A DNA stretch of 52,240 nt from NCBI RefSeq assembly GCF_047468865.1, contig NZ_JBLGTV010000018.1, forward strand, positions 1-52,240, in the 5' to 3' direction. Origin of the DNA: Castellaniella hirudinis_A. GTDB taxonomy: Bacteria > Pseudomonadota > Gammaproteobacteria > Burkholderiales > Burkholderiaceae_B. Under the pieces are notes generated by a model. It saw only the letters and a program-made list of their open reading frames with translations. It was not told where the DNA came from and did not search any database. Below are positions 44,029-51,884 of this stretch, in pieces; position 1 is the first letter of the stretch; each line of letters opens with the position of its first letter. The position numbers and the translations under genes are program-made.

Positions 44029-45753
44029 ATGAATTTGCGGTCCTTGCGGGTTTCCCTGGTCTTGCCTTTCGTGCTGCTGATCATCCTGGTGGCGGTGACG
44101 CTGGGGGCGACCTTTTATTGGTCGGCCAGCCGCAACATCGGCCAGTTTTCCGATCAGTACATGCGCGCCATGGCGGCGCGCATCTCCCAGGCCGTGCATT
44201 TTCACGTGCATGGCTCGTCTTCCGTGCTGGATTCCGCTTTTCCAGAAGGGGTGCCGGTCGCCGAGGACATCGCCGCCGACCTGAATGCGCTGCGCACGCG
44301 TTTCTGGGTGGCGACGTCCATGTTCACCAATCCCAACGATTATGTGTATTACGGCAATGAGGCCGGGCAAAGCATTGCCCTGAAGCGGCTGGGGGTGGAC
44401 GAGGTCGAATTGCGCCTGAAGCTGAAAGAAGCCTTGCACCGGCGGTACTACCATTACCGGGGCATTCACGGCATGCCGCGCTACACCGGGGATGAAACGG
44501 GGCTGTTCGATCCCCGCGAGCGGGTCTGGTATGCGATGGCGCGGGACACCCCGGATCAGATCTGGACCACGGTGTATATCGACTTTACTTCCAAGGATCT
44601 CGTGGTGACGCGCGCGCGGCGCGTTCTGGGGGCCGACCAGCGCTTCCAGGGCGTGGTGGCGACCGATGTCTCGCTGCGCGAAATCAACCGCTTCGTGTCC
44701 TCCCTGGATATCGGCGACCAGGGGCGCGCCTTCGTGGTCGAGCGCGATGGCAAGCTGATCGCCGCCACGGGTACTGCCAATCTGGGCATGAGCATAGACG
44801 GCAAGCTGATGCGGGTCAGCGCCGCCTATAACGACGACCCCGTCACCAAGGCCGCCTATCAAAGCATCCACGAACTCATCGGCGATGCCAAGGCGGAAAC
44901 CCGGCGCGACGATGACCGCGAGTACCTGGCCACCGTCCACGATGCGGAAGGCCGGACCATTACTGTGGCGGCCCGGCGCATCGTGGACGATGCCGGCATG
45001 GACTGGCTGGCCGTCGTGGCCATCCCCCGCGAGGCCATTTTCATGGGCCTGCGCCGGCAGATCGGCATTGCCCTGGGGATCGGTTTGCTGGCGGTGCTGC
45101 TGGCGATTCTGGTGGGGCTGCGTATTTTCGGACGGATCGCCAACGATGCCGTCGGTTTGTCGCGGGCCGTGGATAAGGTGCGCGCAGGCGATCCCTCGGT
45201 GGCCATCACCACCCGCCGCCGGGACGAACTGGGCGATCTGGCGCGCAATTTCCAGGCCATGCACGCCGACCTGTTCACCGACCGCCTGACCGGAGTGGCC
45301 AATCGCATGGCCTTGGATCATCGGCTGCAGCGTCTGACGGCCGATCCAGACGACACCCCCTTTGCCGTTCTGTTCATCGACTTGAACGACTTCAAGCCCT
45401 TGAATGACCGCTATGGCCACGACAACGGCGACCGCGCGCTGGTCGAGGTCGCCCAGCGCCTGCGGGCGGCCCTGCGGATCGACGATTTGCTGGTGCGGCT
45501 GGGGGGCGACGAGTTCGTGGTGGTGGCGGCCAAGCCGTCGTCCGGCACCCTGACGGCTTTCAAGGCCAAGCTGCAGGCGCTGATCGAGATCCCGCTGGAG
45601 ACACTGAAAGGGCTGCCCGCCGATGAAATCGTCCGCCTGGGGGCGGCCATCGGATCGGCCTGCTGGCCGGCGGATGGGCGCGACCCTGAAACTTTGCTGA
45701 AGCGCGCCGACAGCGACATGTATGCCAACAAGCCTTCCGGCCGGCGGTGCTAA
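44029..45753 (+). CDS. Membrane diguanylate cyclase with Cache-type sensor (GGDEF)
   Basis: A 574-residue enzyme predicted to make cyclic-di-GMP. Membrane helix 1 (about 5-30) is followed by a periplasmic dCache-like sensor of about 300 residues (FDPRERVWYAMARD, GVVATDVSLREINRFVSSL), then helix 2 (about 342-365). HAMP (about 368-415, DELGDLARNFQAMHADL) and GGDEF (about 418-574) complete it. The active site is intact (GGDEF at 492-496). An inhibitory site RxxD (R483-I-D-D486) sits five residues before it, so product inhibition is expected. No EAL domain. ATG 44029 gives a compact N-terminus. It diverges from the kinase and HD-GYP operon, which encodes the opposing activity. Confidence 0.93.
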   Translation: MNLRSLRVSLVLPFVLLIILVAVTLGATFYWSASRNIGQFSDQYMRAMAARISQAVHFHVHGSSSVLDSAFPEGVPVAEDIAADLNALRTRFWVATSMFTNPNDYVYYGNEAGQSIALKRLGVDEVELRLKLKEALHRRYYHYRGIHGMPRYTGDETGLFDPRERVWYAMARDTPDQIWTTVYIDFTSKDLVVTRARRVLGADQRFQGVVATDVSLREINRFVSSLDIGDQGRAFVVERDGKLIAATGTANLGMSIDGKLMRVSAAYNDDPVTKAAYQSIHELIGDAKAETRRDDDREYLATVHDAEGRTITVAARRIVDDAGMDWLAVVAIPREAIFMGLRRQIGIALGIGLLAVLLAILVGLRIFGRIANDAVGLSRAVDKVRAGDPSVAITTRRRDELGDLARNFQAMHADLFTDRLTGVANRMALDHRLQRLTADPDDTPFAVLFIDLNDFKPLNDRYGHDNGDRALVEVAQRLRAALRIDDLLVRLGGDEFVVVAAKPSSGTLTAFKAKLQALIEIPLETLKGLPADEIVRLGAAIGSACWPADGRDPETLLKRADSDMYANKPSGRRC

Positions 45754-45860
45754 ATAGTTTTTTGTTATATGCTACAGGGTTTATCCAATCAATCGGCATG
45801 GTAAATTCTCGGCTCAGGTCCTGCTGATCCGGGACATTGTCATTTTAGTGATCCTGACTC

Positions 45861-46874
45861 TTGATCGACCTCGAGAACATCCGCAAGACCTTCGTATCGG
45901 CCGGCCGCACCGTGCATGCGCTGGCCGATATCCATCTGAATATCCGCGAAGGCGAAGTCTTTGGCATTATCGGGCGCTCCGGCGCGGGTAAAAGCACGCT
46001 GATTCGCATGCTGAACCTGCTGGAAAGGCCCACCGACGGCGTGGTGCGGGTGGATGGCCGCGACATCACGGCCTATACCGACGCCCAACTGCGCGAATAC
46101 CGCCGCCAGGTGGGCATGGTGTTCCAGCACTTCAATCTGCTGCGCGCGCGCACTGTGATCGACAATGTGTGCTTTCCGCTGCGCCTGTCGGGGATGTCGC
46201 GCGCCGACCGGGTCGCCCGTGCCCGCGAAGTGCTGGCCTTGGTGGGCCTGTCCGATCATGCGCATAAGTATCCCGGGCAGTTGTCGGGCGGCCAGCAGCA
46301 GCGTGTGGGCATCGCCCGCGCCCTGGCCAGCAAGCCGCGCCTGCTGCTGTGCGACGAGGCCACCTCGGCGCTGGATCCGGAAACCACGCAGTCCATCCTG
46401 CGCCTGCTGGGCGACATCAACCAGCGCCTGGGGCTGACCATTGTGCTGATCACCCACAGCATGGATGTGATTCGCGCCGTGTGCGATCGGGTGGCGGTCA
46501 TCGAATCCGGCCGCATCGTCGAATCCGGCCAGGTGCTGGAAGTCTTTTTGCACCCGCGGCACGATGCCACCCGATCCCTGCTGTCGGAAAGCGGGCTGGA
46601 TGGCGGCGAGAGCTGGCGGGCCATGGCCGATGGCCTGCCGGGTCATTTGCTGCGGCTCAGTTACCGGGGCGATGCCATCGCCCAGCCGCTGCTCAGTCGC
46701 ATCAGCCGGGATCTCAACCTCGATCTCAGCATCCTGCAGGGGTCGGTGGGGCAGATCAAGGACACCCCGTATGGCCAGTTGGTCGTGGCCGCCCAGGGCG
46801 CCGCGGCGGATCTCGATGCCTTGGGCGGTCTGCTGGATCAGGCGGGCGTGCACTACGAGGTACTACGGACATGA
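45861..46874 (+). CDS. metN: Methionine ABC transporter ATPase MetN
   Basis: ATPase of the MetNIQ D/L-methionine importer. Of 337 residues, 1-250 are the ABC domain: Walker A GRSGAGKST, Q-loop VFQHFNLL, signature LSGGQQQRVGIARAL, Walker B LLLCDEATSALD and H-loop THSMDV. From about 262 the C-terminal NIL domain (LRLSYRGDAIAQPLLSRISRDLNLDLSILQGSVGQIKDTPYGQLVV) binds methionine and inhibits transport when cytosolic methionine is high. Start is TTG 45861, the only start after an in-frame stop two codons upstream, and it lacks a clear Shine-Dalgarno. It overlaps metI by ATGA. Confidence 0.95.
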   Translation: MIDLENIRKTFVSAGRTVHALADIHLNIREGEVFGIIGRSGAGKSTLIRMLNLLERPTDGVVRVDGRDITAYTDAQLREYRRQVGMVFQHFNLLRARTVIDNVCFPLRLSGMSRADRVARAREVLALVGLSDHAHKYPGQLSGGQQQRVGIARALASKPRLLLCDEATSALDPETTQSILRLLGDINQRLGLTIVLITHSMDVIRAVCDRVAVIESGRIVESGQVLEVFLHPRHDATRSLLSESGLDGGESWRAMADGLPGHLLRLSYRGDAIAQPLLSRISRDLNLDLSILQGSVGQIKDTPYGQLVVAAQGAAADLDALGGLLDQAGVHYEVLRT

Positions 46875-47527
46875 TGGCCAATGTGGATTGGTGGTTGATC
46901 GGCGAAGCCACGATCGACACCTTGTTGATGACGGGATTTTCTTTGTTGTTCACCATCCTGATCGGCTTGCCGGTGGGGGTGCTGCTGTTCCTGACCAGTC
47001 CGGGGCAGATGATGAGCCATCGAGGCATCTACCAGAGCACCGCGTTTGTGGTCAATGTGTTGCGCTCGGTGCCTTTTTTGATCCTGCTCATCGTGATGAT
47101 CCCCATGTCGCGTCTGCTGGTGGGCACCGCGCTGGGCGTGCAGGGCTCCATCCCGCCCCTGGTGGCCAGCGCCGCGCCGTTTTTCGCGCGCCTGGTCGAG
47201 AACGTGCTGCGCGAGCTGGATCCCGGGGTCAGCGAAGCTTGCCGCTCCATGGGGGCCACATCGCGCCAGACCGTCCTGTGGGCGCTGCTGCCCGAGGCCA
47301 CCACGGGCATCCTGGCGGCGGTGGTCGTGACCGCCATTACCCTGGTGGGCTATTCGGCCATGTCGGGGGTGATCGGCGGGGGCGGCCTGGGCGATCTGGC
47401 CGTGCGCTACGGCTATCAGCGCTACCAGGGCGATGTCATGGCCGTCACCGTGGTGATCCTGGTCATCATGGTGCAGGTATTCCAGGCCTTGGGCGACCGC
47501 TGGGTGGCCCGGCTGAATCGGAAGTAG
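46871..47527 (+). CDS. metI: Methionine ABC transporter permease MetI
   Basis: A 218-residue permease with about five membrane helices. The coupling (EAA) segment is ENVLRELDPGVSEACRSMGATSRQTVLWALLPEATTGI. The YSAMSGVIGGGGLGDLAVRYGYQRYQGDVM stretch is diagnostic of MetI. It is coupled to metN by ATGA. The long upstream extension of its open frame lies in metN. metQ follows after 97 bases. Confidence 0.95.
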   Translation: MMANVDWWLIGEATIDTLLMTGFSLLFTILIGLPVGVLLFLTSPGQMMSHRGIYQSTAFVVNVLRSVPFLILLIVMIPMSRLLVGTALGVQGSIPPLVASAAPFFARLVENVLRELDPGVSEACRSMGATSRQTVLWALLPEATTGILAAVVVTAITLVGYSAMSGVIGGGGLGDLAVRYGYQRYQGDVMAVTVVILVIMVQVFQALGDRWVARLNRK

Positions 47528-47624
47528 GGCGGCGCGGGCCCGGGGCGCGCCGACGCGCCGGCCACGCCGGTGTTTTGACTTGGTTTATTGCTTGATTCAT
47601 TACTCGATACTCAGGAGATTGTTC

Positions 47625-48410
47625 ATGTTGAAGAAATTTGCGCCCGCCTTGCTGCTGGCCTTGCCGTTGGCTTTCGCCACGTCCGCCCAGGCGGGCAAAC
47701 TGTCGGTGGCCGCCACCCCCGTGCCGCACGCCGAGCTGCTGGAATTCGTGAAACCCGACCTGGCCAAAGCCGGCGTGGATCTGGACATCAAGGTCTTTAC
47801 CGACTATGTGCAGCCCAATCTGCAGGTGGCCGACAAGCAGATCGACGCCAACTTCTTCCAGCATCAGCCCTATCTGGATTCCTTCAACAAGGAACACGGC
47901 ACCAAACTGGTGTCGGTGGGCGCCGTGCACGTCGAACCGTTCGGCGGCTACTCGGCCAAAATCAAGAACATCAAAGATCTGAAGGACGGCGCCCTGGTGG
48001 CCATCCCCAACGACCCCTCCAATGGCGCGCGCGCCTTGCTGTTGCTGCAGAAACAGGGTCTGCTGACCCTGAAGGATCCGAGCAACATCCTGGCCACCGC
48101 GCGCGATATCGCCGAGAACCCCAAGCACCTGAAATTCCGCGAACTCGAAGCCGCGACCCTGCCCCGGGTGCTGCCCGATGTGGATCTGGCCCTGATCAAC
48201 ACCAACTATGCGCTGGAAGCCGACCTGAATCCGATCGAGGACGCGCTGTTCATCGAGGACAAGGACTCTCCCTATGCCAATCTGGTGGTCGTGCCCGCCG
48301 ATCAGACCGAAAATGCCGATGTCAAGCAGCTGGTGCAGGCGCTGCAGTCCGACAAGGTGCGCGATTTCATCCTGAAGCAGTACAAGGGGGCCATCGTCCC
48401 GGCTTTCTGA
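47625..48410 (+). CDS. metQ: Methionine-binding protein MetQ
   Basis: Substrate-binding protein of 261 residues (NlpA family). The signal peptide MLKKFAPALLLALPLAFATSAQA is likely cut before GKLSV. The mature part has KVFTDYVQPNLQVADKQIDANFFQHQPYLDSF, AIPNDPSNGARALLLLQKQGL and ALINTNYALEADLNP, matching E. coli MetQ closely. E. coli MetQ is a lipoprotein; here no lipobox cysteine is present, so this one should be a soluble periplasmic protein. ATG 47625 follows AGGAG by 8 bases. A separate promoter in the 97-base gap is possible. Confidence 0.94.
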   Translation: MLKKFAPALLLALPLAFATSAQAGKLSVAATPVPHAELLEFVKPDLAKAGVDLDIKVFTDYVQPNLQVADKQIDANFFQHQPYLDSFNKEHGTKLVSVGAVHVEPFGGYSAKIKNIKDLKDGALVAIPNDPSNGARALLLLQKQGLLTLKDPSNILATARDIAENPKHLKFRELEAATLPRVLPDVDLALINTNYALEADLNPIEDALFIEDKDSPYANLVVVPADQTENADVKQLVQALQSDKVRDFILKQYKGAIVPAF

Positions 48411-48449
48411 TTCTTTTGGTTTTCGGAATCCCCGGCCATTCGTAGGGGA

Positions 48450-48469
48450 TTTCCCGAAAAATCGGGAAA
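48450..48469 (+). terminator. Hairpin downstream of metQ
   Basis: TTTCCCGA and its exact inverse (48462-48469) flank AAAA. This is the first of two hairpins between metQ and glnH. Confidence 0.5.
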
Positions 48470-48470
48470 C

Positions 48471-48514
48471 GACCCAGGCTTTGCGTCAGGATTCTGGCGG
48501 ATCGCCTGGGTCTT
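48471..48514 (+). terminator. Second hairpin before glnH
   Basis: GACCCAGGC (48471-48479) pairs with GCCTGGGTC (48504-48512) followed by TTT. An inner stem, CGTCAG (48484-48489) with CTGGCG (48494-48499), folds the 24-base loop. Likely the metNIQ terminator. Confidence 0.65.
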
Positions 48515-48580
48515 TCAGTTAACATGAGCGTCTGTTGCGGCCTGCTGGCTGCGCTCAATCCATCCCACAAGGAGACCCGG

Positions 48581-49327
48581 ATGTTGCCTAAAACCTTTAA
48601 AGCTGCCCTGATGGGGCTGGCCTTCGCCCTGGTGCTGCCCACGGCTCAGGCCGCCGACAAAGAACTGGTCGTCGCCACCGATACGGCGTTCGTGCCTTTT
48701 GAATTCAAGCAAGACGGTAAATACACCGGCTTCGATATCCAGCTCTGGGAAGCCATCGCCAAGAAGGCCAACCTCAAATACCGCCTGCAGCCGATGGATT
48801 TCAACGGCATCATTCCGGGCCTGCAGACCCGCAATATCGACGCGGCCCTGGCCGGCATCACCATCCGCCCGGATCGCGCCGAGGTCATCGACTTCTCCGA
48901 TCCCTACTACGAGTCCGGCCTGGCGATCCTGGTGCCCGACGGCAGCGCCATCAAGACCGCGAAAGACCTCCAAGACAAGACCGTCGCGGTCAAGATCGGC
49001 ACCGCCACGGTGGATTACATGAAGGCCAACGTGCCGTCGGCCAAGCTCAAGCTCTTTCCCAATATCGACAATGCTTTCCTGGAGCTGGCCACCGGCCGAG
49101 TGGATGCCGTGGTGCACGACACCCCCAATGTCCAGTATTACGCCAATACCGCCGGCAAGGGCAAGGTTCAGGTCGTGGGCTCTCTGAAAAGCGGCGACTT
49201 CTACGGCATTGCCTTTCCCAAGGGCAGCGACCTGGTTCCCGTCGTCAACAAGGCGCTGGCCGATCTGAAGGCGGACGGTTCCTACGACACCCTGTATGAA
49301 ACCTGGTTCGGCAAGAAACCCGACTAA
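48581..49327 (+). CDS. glnH: Glutamine-binding periplasmic protein GlnH
   Basis: Solute-binding protein of 248 residues. The signal peptide MLPKTFKAALMGLAFALVLPTAQA is followed by DKELVVATDTAFVPFEFKQ, FDIQLWEAIAKKA, MDFNGIIPGLQTRNIDAALAGITI, PNIDNAFLELATGRVDAVVHDTPN and YGIAFPKGSDL, nearly the same as E. coli GlnH block by block. L-glutamine is therefore the probable ligand. ATG 48581 has AAGGAGA 6 bases upstream. Heads glnHPQ. Confidence 0.93.
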   Translation: MLPKTFKAALMGLAFALVLPTAQAADKELVVATDTAFVPFEFKQDGKYTGFDIQLWEAIAKKANLKYRLQPMDFNGIIPGLQTRNIDAALAGITIRPDRAEVIDFSDPYYESGLAILVPDGSAIKTAKDLQDKTVAVKIGTATVDYMKANVPSAKLKLFPNIDNAFLELATGRVDAVVHDTPNVQYYANTAGKGKVQVVGSLKSGDFYGIAFPKGSDLVPVVNKALADLKADGSYDTLYETWFGKKPD

Positions 49328-49345
49328 TCCACACGGGAAATCATC

Positions 49346-50185
49346 GTGACTTTTGAATGGTCTGCAATCTGGGCTGCCTGGCCCGACCTCATGGCCGGTG
49401 CCTGGATGACCGTCCAGATCACGCTGATCGGCTTGGTGGGGGGGACGATCATCGGCGGCCTTGCCGGGGTGGTCGTCACCTACGTGCCGGTTCCCATCAC
49501 CCGCCGCAGCCTGTCCTGGGGGGTGCTGGGGCTGGTTCTGCTGGCCGCGTTGTTCCAGGTCTTCTCCTGGCTGGGCGCGGGGCCGCTGGCCGGCCTGCCG
49601 GCGCCGGTATGGTGGGGGTTGCGCCTGCTGATCCTGGCGCTAGTCATCTGGCGCTGCCTGGCCTGGGTGCCCTTCGTGCTGTCGCTGGTCGCGCAGATCT
49701 ATATCCTGGTCATGCGCGGCACCCCGATCGTGGTGCAGGTGATGTTCATCTATTTCGCCCTGCCGCTGCTGGTCAACGTGCGCATCGACGGCTTTACGGC
49801 GGCCACGGTTACCCTGATGATCAATTCGGGGGCCTATATCGCCGAAATCGTGCGCGGCGGGCTGTTGTCGGTGCCCAGTGGCCTGAAGGAAGCCGGCCAA
49901 GCCATGGGGTTGCCGTTCTACAAGATCCTGGCGCACATCATCGGCCCGGTGGCCTTGCGCCGCATGATTCCCACCATGGGCAATCAATGCATCATCAGCC
50001 TCAAGGATTCCTCGCTGTTCATCGTCATTGGGGTGGCCGAACTCACCCGCCAGGGGCAGGAAATCATCGCCGGCAATTTCCGCGCGGTCGAAATCTGGGG
50101 CGCGGTGGCCGTCATCTACCTGATCATGACCGGCTTTATCGCCCTGGTCCTTAAATTCATCGAACACCGGACCCGCATCGTATGA
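49346..50185 (+). CDS. glnP: Glutamine ABC transporter permease GlnP, long form
   Basis: Amino-acid (HisM/GlnP-type) permease. At 279 residues it is about 60 longer than E. coli GlnP. The extra part, roughly residues 46-115, splits the usual fold just after the first helix. It adds at least two hydrophobic segments (57-76 and 91-120) before the conserved ILVMRGTPIVVQVMFIYFALP. The coupling segment EIVRGGLLSVPSGLKEAGQAMGLPFYKILAHIIGPVALRRMIP is normal. Start is GTG with a weak GGGAAA upstream. It overlaps glnQ by ATGA. Confidence 0.92.
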   Translation: MTFEWSAIWAAWPDLMAGAWMTVQITLIGLVGGTIIGGLAGVVVTYVPVPITRRSLSWGVLGLVLLAALFQVFSWLGAGPLAGLPAPVWWGLRLLILALVIWRCLAWVPFVLSLVAQIYILVMRGTPIVVQVMFIYFALPLLVNVRIDGFTAATVTLMINSGAYIAEIVRGGLLSVPSGLKEAGQAMGLPFYKILAHIIGPVALRRMIPTMGNQCIISLKDSSLFIVIGVAELTRQGQEIIAGNFRAVEIWGAVAVIYLIMTGFIALVLKFIEHRTRIV

Positions 50186-50910
50186 GCATCGTCGAATTCA
50201 AGAACGTCACCAAGCGCTTTGGCGACAATGTCGTGCTGGATGGCATCGACCTGTCCATTGATGCGGGCGAGGTCGTGGTGGTGGTCGGCCCGTCCGGGTC
50301 GGGCAAGTCCACCTTTCTGCGCTGCATCAACGTGCTGGAGACCATCCAGGGCGGCGATATCGTCGTCAATGGCCTGAGTGTGCTGGGCAAGGCATCCCAG
50401 GTGCGCGAATTGCGCCGCGAGGCCGGTATGGTGTTTCAGCAGTTCAACCTGTTTCCCCAGCTGACCGCGCTGGAAAACGTCATGTTCGGCCCCGTCCACA
50501 CGCGGGGCGTGGCCAAGGCGCAGGCCCGCCAGATGGCCCAAGAACTGCTGGCCAAGGTCGGCCTGGCCGAGCGCGCCAACCATTATCCCGGGCAGCTGTC
50601 CGGCGGCCAACAGCAGCGCGTGGCCATTGCGCGGGCGCTGGCCATCAAGCCCCTGCTGATGTTGTTCGACGAGCCCACGTCGGCGCTGGATCCCGAACTG
50701 CGCCACGAAGTCCTGCGGGTGATGCAGGACGTGGCCGAGGAAGGCATGACCATGATCGTGGTCACCCACGAAATGGAATTCGCCCGCAAGGTGGGCAGTC
50801 GCCTGATTTTCATGGATCAGGGAAAAATCGCCGAAGACGGCGTGCCCGAGACCTTGCTGAACAATCCGCCCAGCCAGCGCCTGAAGGACTTTCTAAAACA
50901 CGTCAGCTAA
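50182..50910 (+). CDS. glnQ: Glutamine ABC transporter ATPase GlnQ
   Basis: ATPase of 242 residues, very close to E. coli GlnQ throughout. It has Walker A GPSGSGKSTFLRCINVLE, Q-loop MVFQQFNLFPQLTALENVMFGP, signature LSGGQQQRVAIARALAIKP, Walker B LLMLFDEPTSALDPELRHEVL and H-loop VTHEMEFA, ending in LKDFLKHVS. It drives uptake through GlnP with GlnH. A hairpin follows 34 bases downstream. Confidence 0.95.
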   Translation: MSIVEFKNVTKRFGDNVVLDGIDLSIDAGEVVVVVGPSGSGKSTFLRCINVLETIQGGDIVVNGLSVLGKASQVRELRREAGMVFQQFNLFPQLTALENVMFGPVHTRGVAKAQARQMAQELLAKVGLAERANHYPGQLSGGQQQRVAIARALAIKPLLMLFDEPTSALDPELRHEVLRVMQDVAEEGMTMIVVTHEMEFARKVGSRLIFMDQGKIAEDGVPETLLNNPPSQRLKDFLKHVS

Positions 50911-50944
50911 TTCGCCACGCGCCTGCCGCTTGGTCAGATTCGCG

Positions 50945-50963
50945 TGGGCCCGGGATGGGCCCA
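50945..50963 (+). terminator. Hairpin after glnQ
   Basis: TGGGCCC (50945-50951) and GGGCCCA (50957-50963) pair around GGGAT; a T-rich patch (TTTATTTT) follows 7 bases later. It sits between converging glnQ and the coiled-coil gene. Confidence 0.45.
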
Positions 50964-50971
50964 GCCGCGAT

Positions 50972-51691
50972 TTATTTTGCCGCCGTCACCTTCAATGTGC
51001 GGGTGGCGATCACCTTGTCCGAGCCTTCGCCCATGATCTGTATCGTGACCTGGCGCAGACGATAGGCTTTGGGCAACTCGGTCTGGCCGTTGATGACGAC
51101 GTAGCGGCCCATGTCCAGGGGCTGCGTCATCAGGTCGACGTAGCCGGTGTTGCCATTGGGGTATGTGCCGATCCCGATCAGTTTGATTTCGCCGCGCAGG
51201 TTCGGGGTCTCGGTCTGGCCGTCGGCCAGATCCTGGATCAGCAGGACTTGGTAGGCCAGGGTGCTGTCTTGCGTGACCAGGTCGGCATAGCGGATGCCTG
51301 GGGAGGTGCCGCGGGGGTCGGGCGGGATGGCGGCGATCAGGCTGGCGACGCCGGCTTCCATGTCGGCGGCCTGTTTGCGCAGCTGCTGCATGCGGATGTC
51401 TTGCGCCTGCCGGGTCTCTTTCGCTTGGGCGATGTCCTGGCGAATCGCCTTGGCTTCGTTGTTCAGGCGCTGGTTTTCCAGGTTGGCGGTGTTCAGATCG
51501 ATGCGCAGTTGTTCGGATTGTTCGACCGTCAGGCGCTGCGGGCCGTAGCTGCGCTGCAGGAACAGTACGCCGCCCGCGCCCAGGACGACCCCGGTGACCA
51601 GCAGCAGCAGCCAGCGCGGGATGCCACGGCTGCGGCGGGTATAGCCGTAGGGAGTGGGTTTGAAGGTGGGGCGCTTTGATGCGAAAGACAT
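50972..51691 (-). CDS. Unknown membrane-anchored coiled-coil protein
   Basis: A 239-residue bitopic protein. A basic cytosolic tail (1-25, rich in Lys/Arg/Tyr) is followed by one membrane helix (about 27-46, WLLLLVTGVVLGAGGVLFL) and a coiled coil (about 55-115, LRIDLNTANLENQRLNNEAKAIRQDIAQAKETRQAQDIRMQQLRKQAADM). A C-terminal beta-rich domain (125-239, LAYQVLLIQDLADGQTETPNLRGEIKLIGIGTYPNG) completes it. The topology resembles small cell-envelope scaffolds, but I recognise no family with known function. The ATG is well supported by CAGGA about 7 bases upstream. It converges on glnQ. Confidence 0.8.
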   Translation of the reverse strand: MSFASKRPTFKPTPYGYTRRSRGIPRWLLLLVTGVVLGAGGVLFLQRSYGPQRLTVEQSEQLRIDLNTANLENQRLNNEAKAIRQDIAQAKETRQAQDIRMQQLRKQAADMEAGVASLIAAIPPDPRGTSPGIRYADLVTQDSTLAYQVLLIQDLADGQTETPNLRGEIKLIGIGTYPNGNTGYVDLMTQPLDMGRYVVINGQTELPKAYRLRQVTIQIMGEGSDKVIATRTLKVTAAK

Positions 51692-51884
51692 AAAAATTCC
51701 TGGGGGCGGGCGGGTTTGCCGCCTGCCCTGTGGTGGTGATGGAAACCCATTAGCATAAACGGTTTGGCGGCGGGCTTGGCGCAGGGACTACAGATGGTTG
51801 CTATTTGCTTGATTTGGTGCGGTTTCTTGGCCGGGCCGATCGAAGGGGCGTTGGGTTTTTTGAGATGTCGCGCGTGGCGTCTGG

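Noticed and set aside
45754..45860. Possible SAM riboswitch in front of metN
   Set aside because: The 107-base gap is too short and shows none of the conserved cores of SAM-I, SAM-II or SAH riboswitches that I can recognise.
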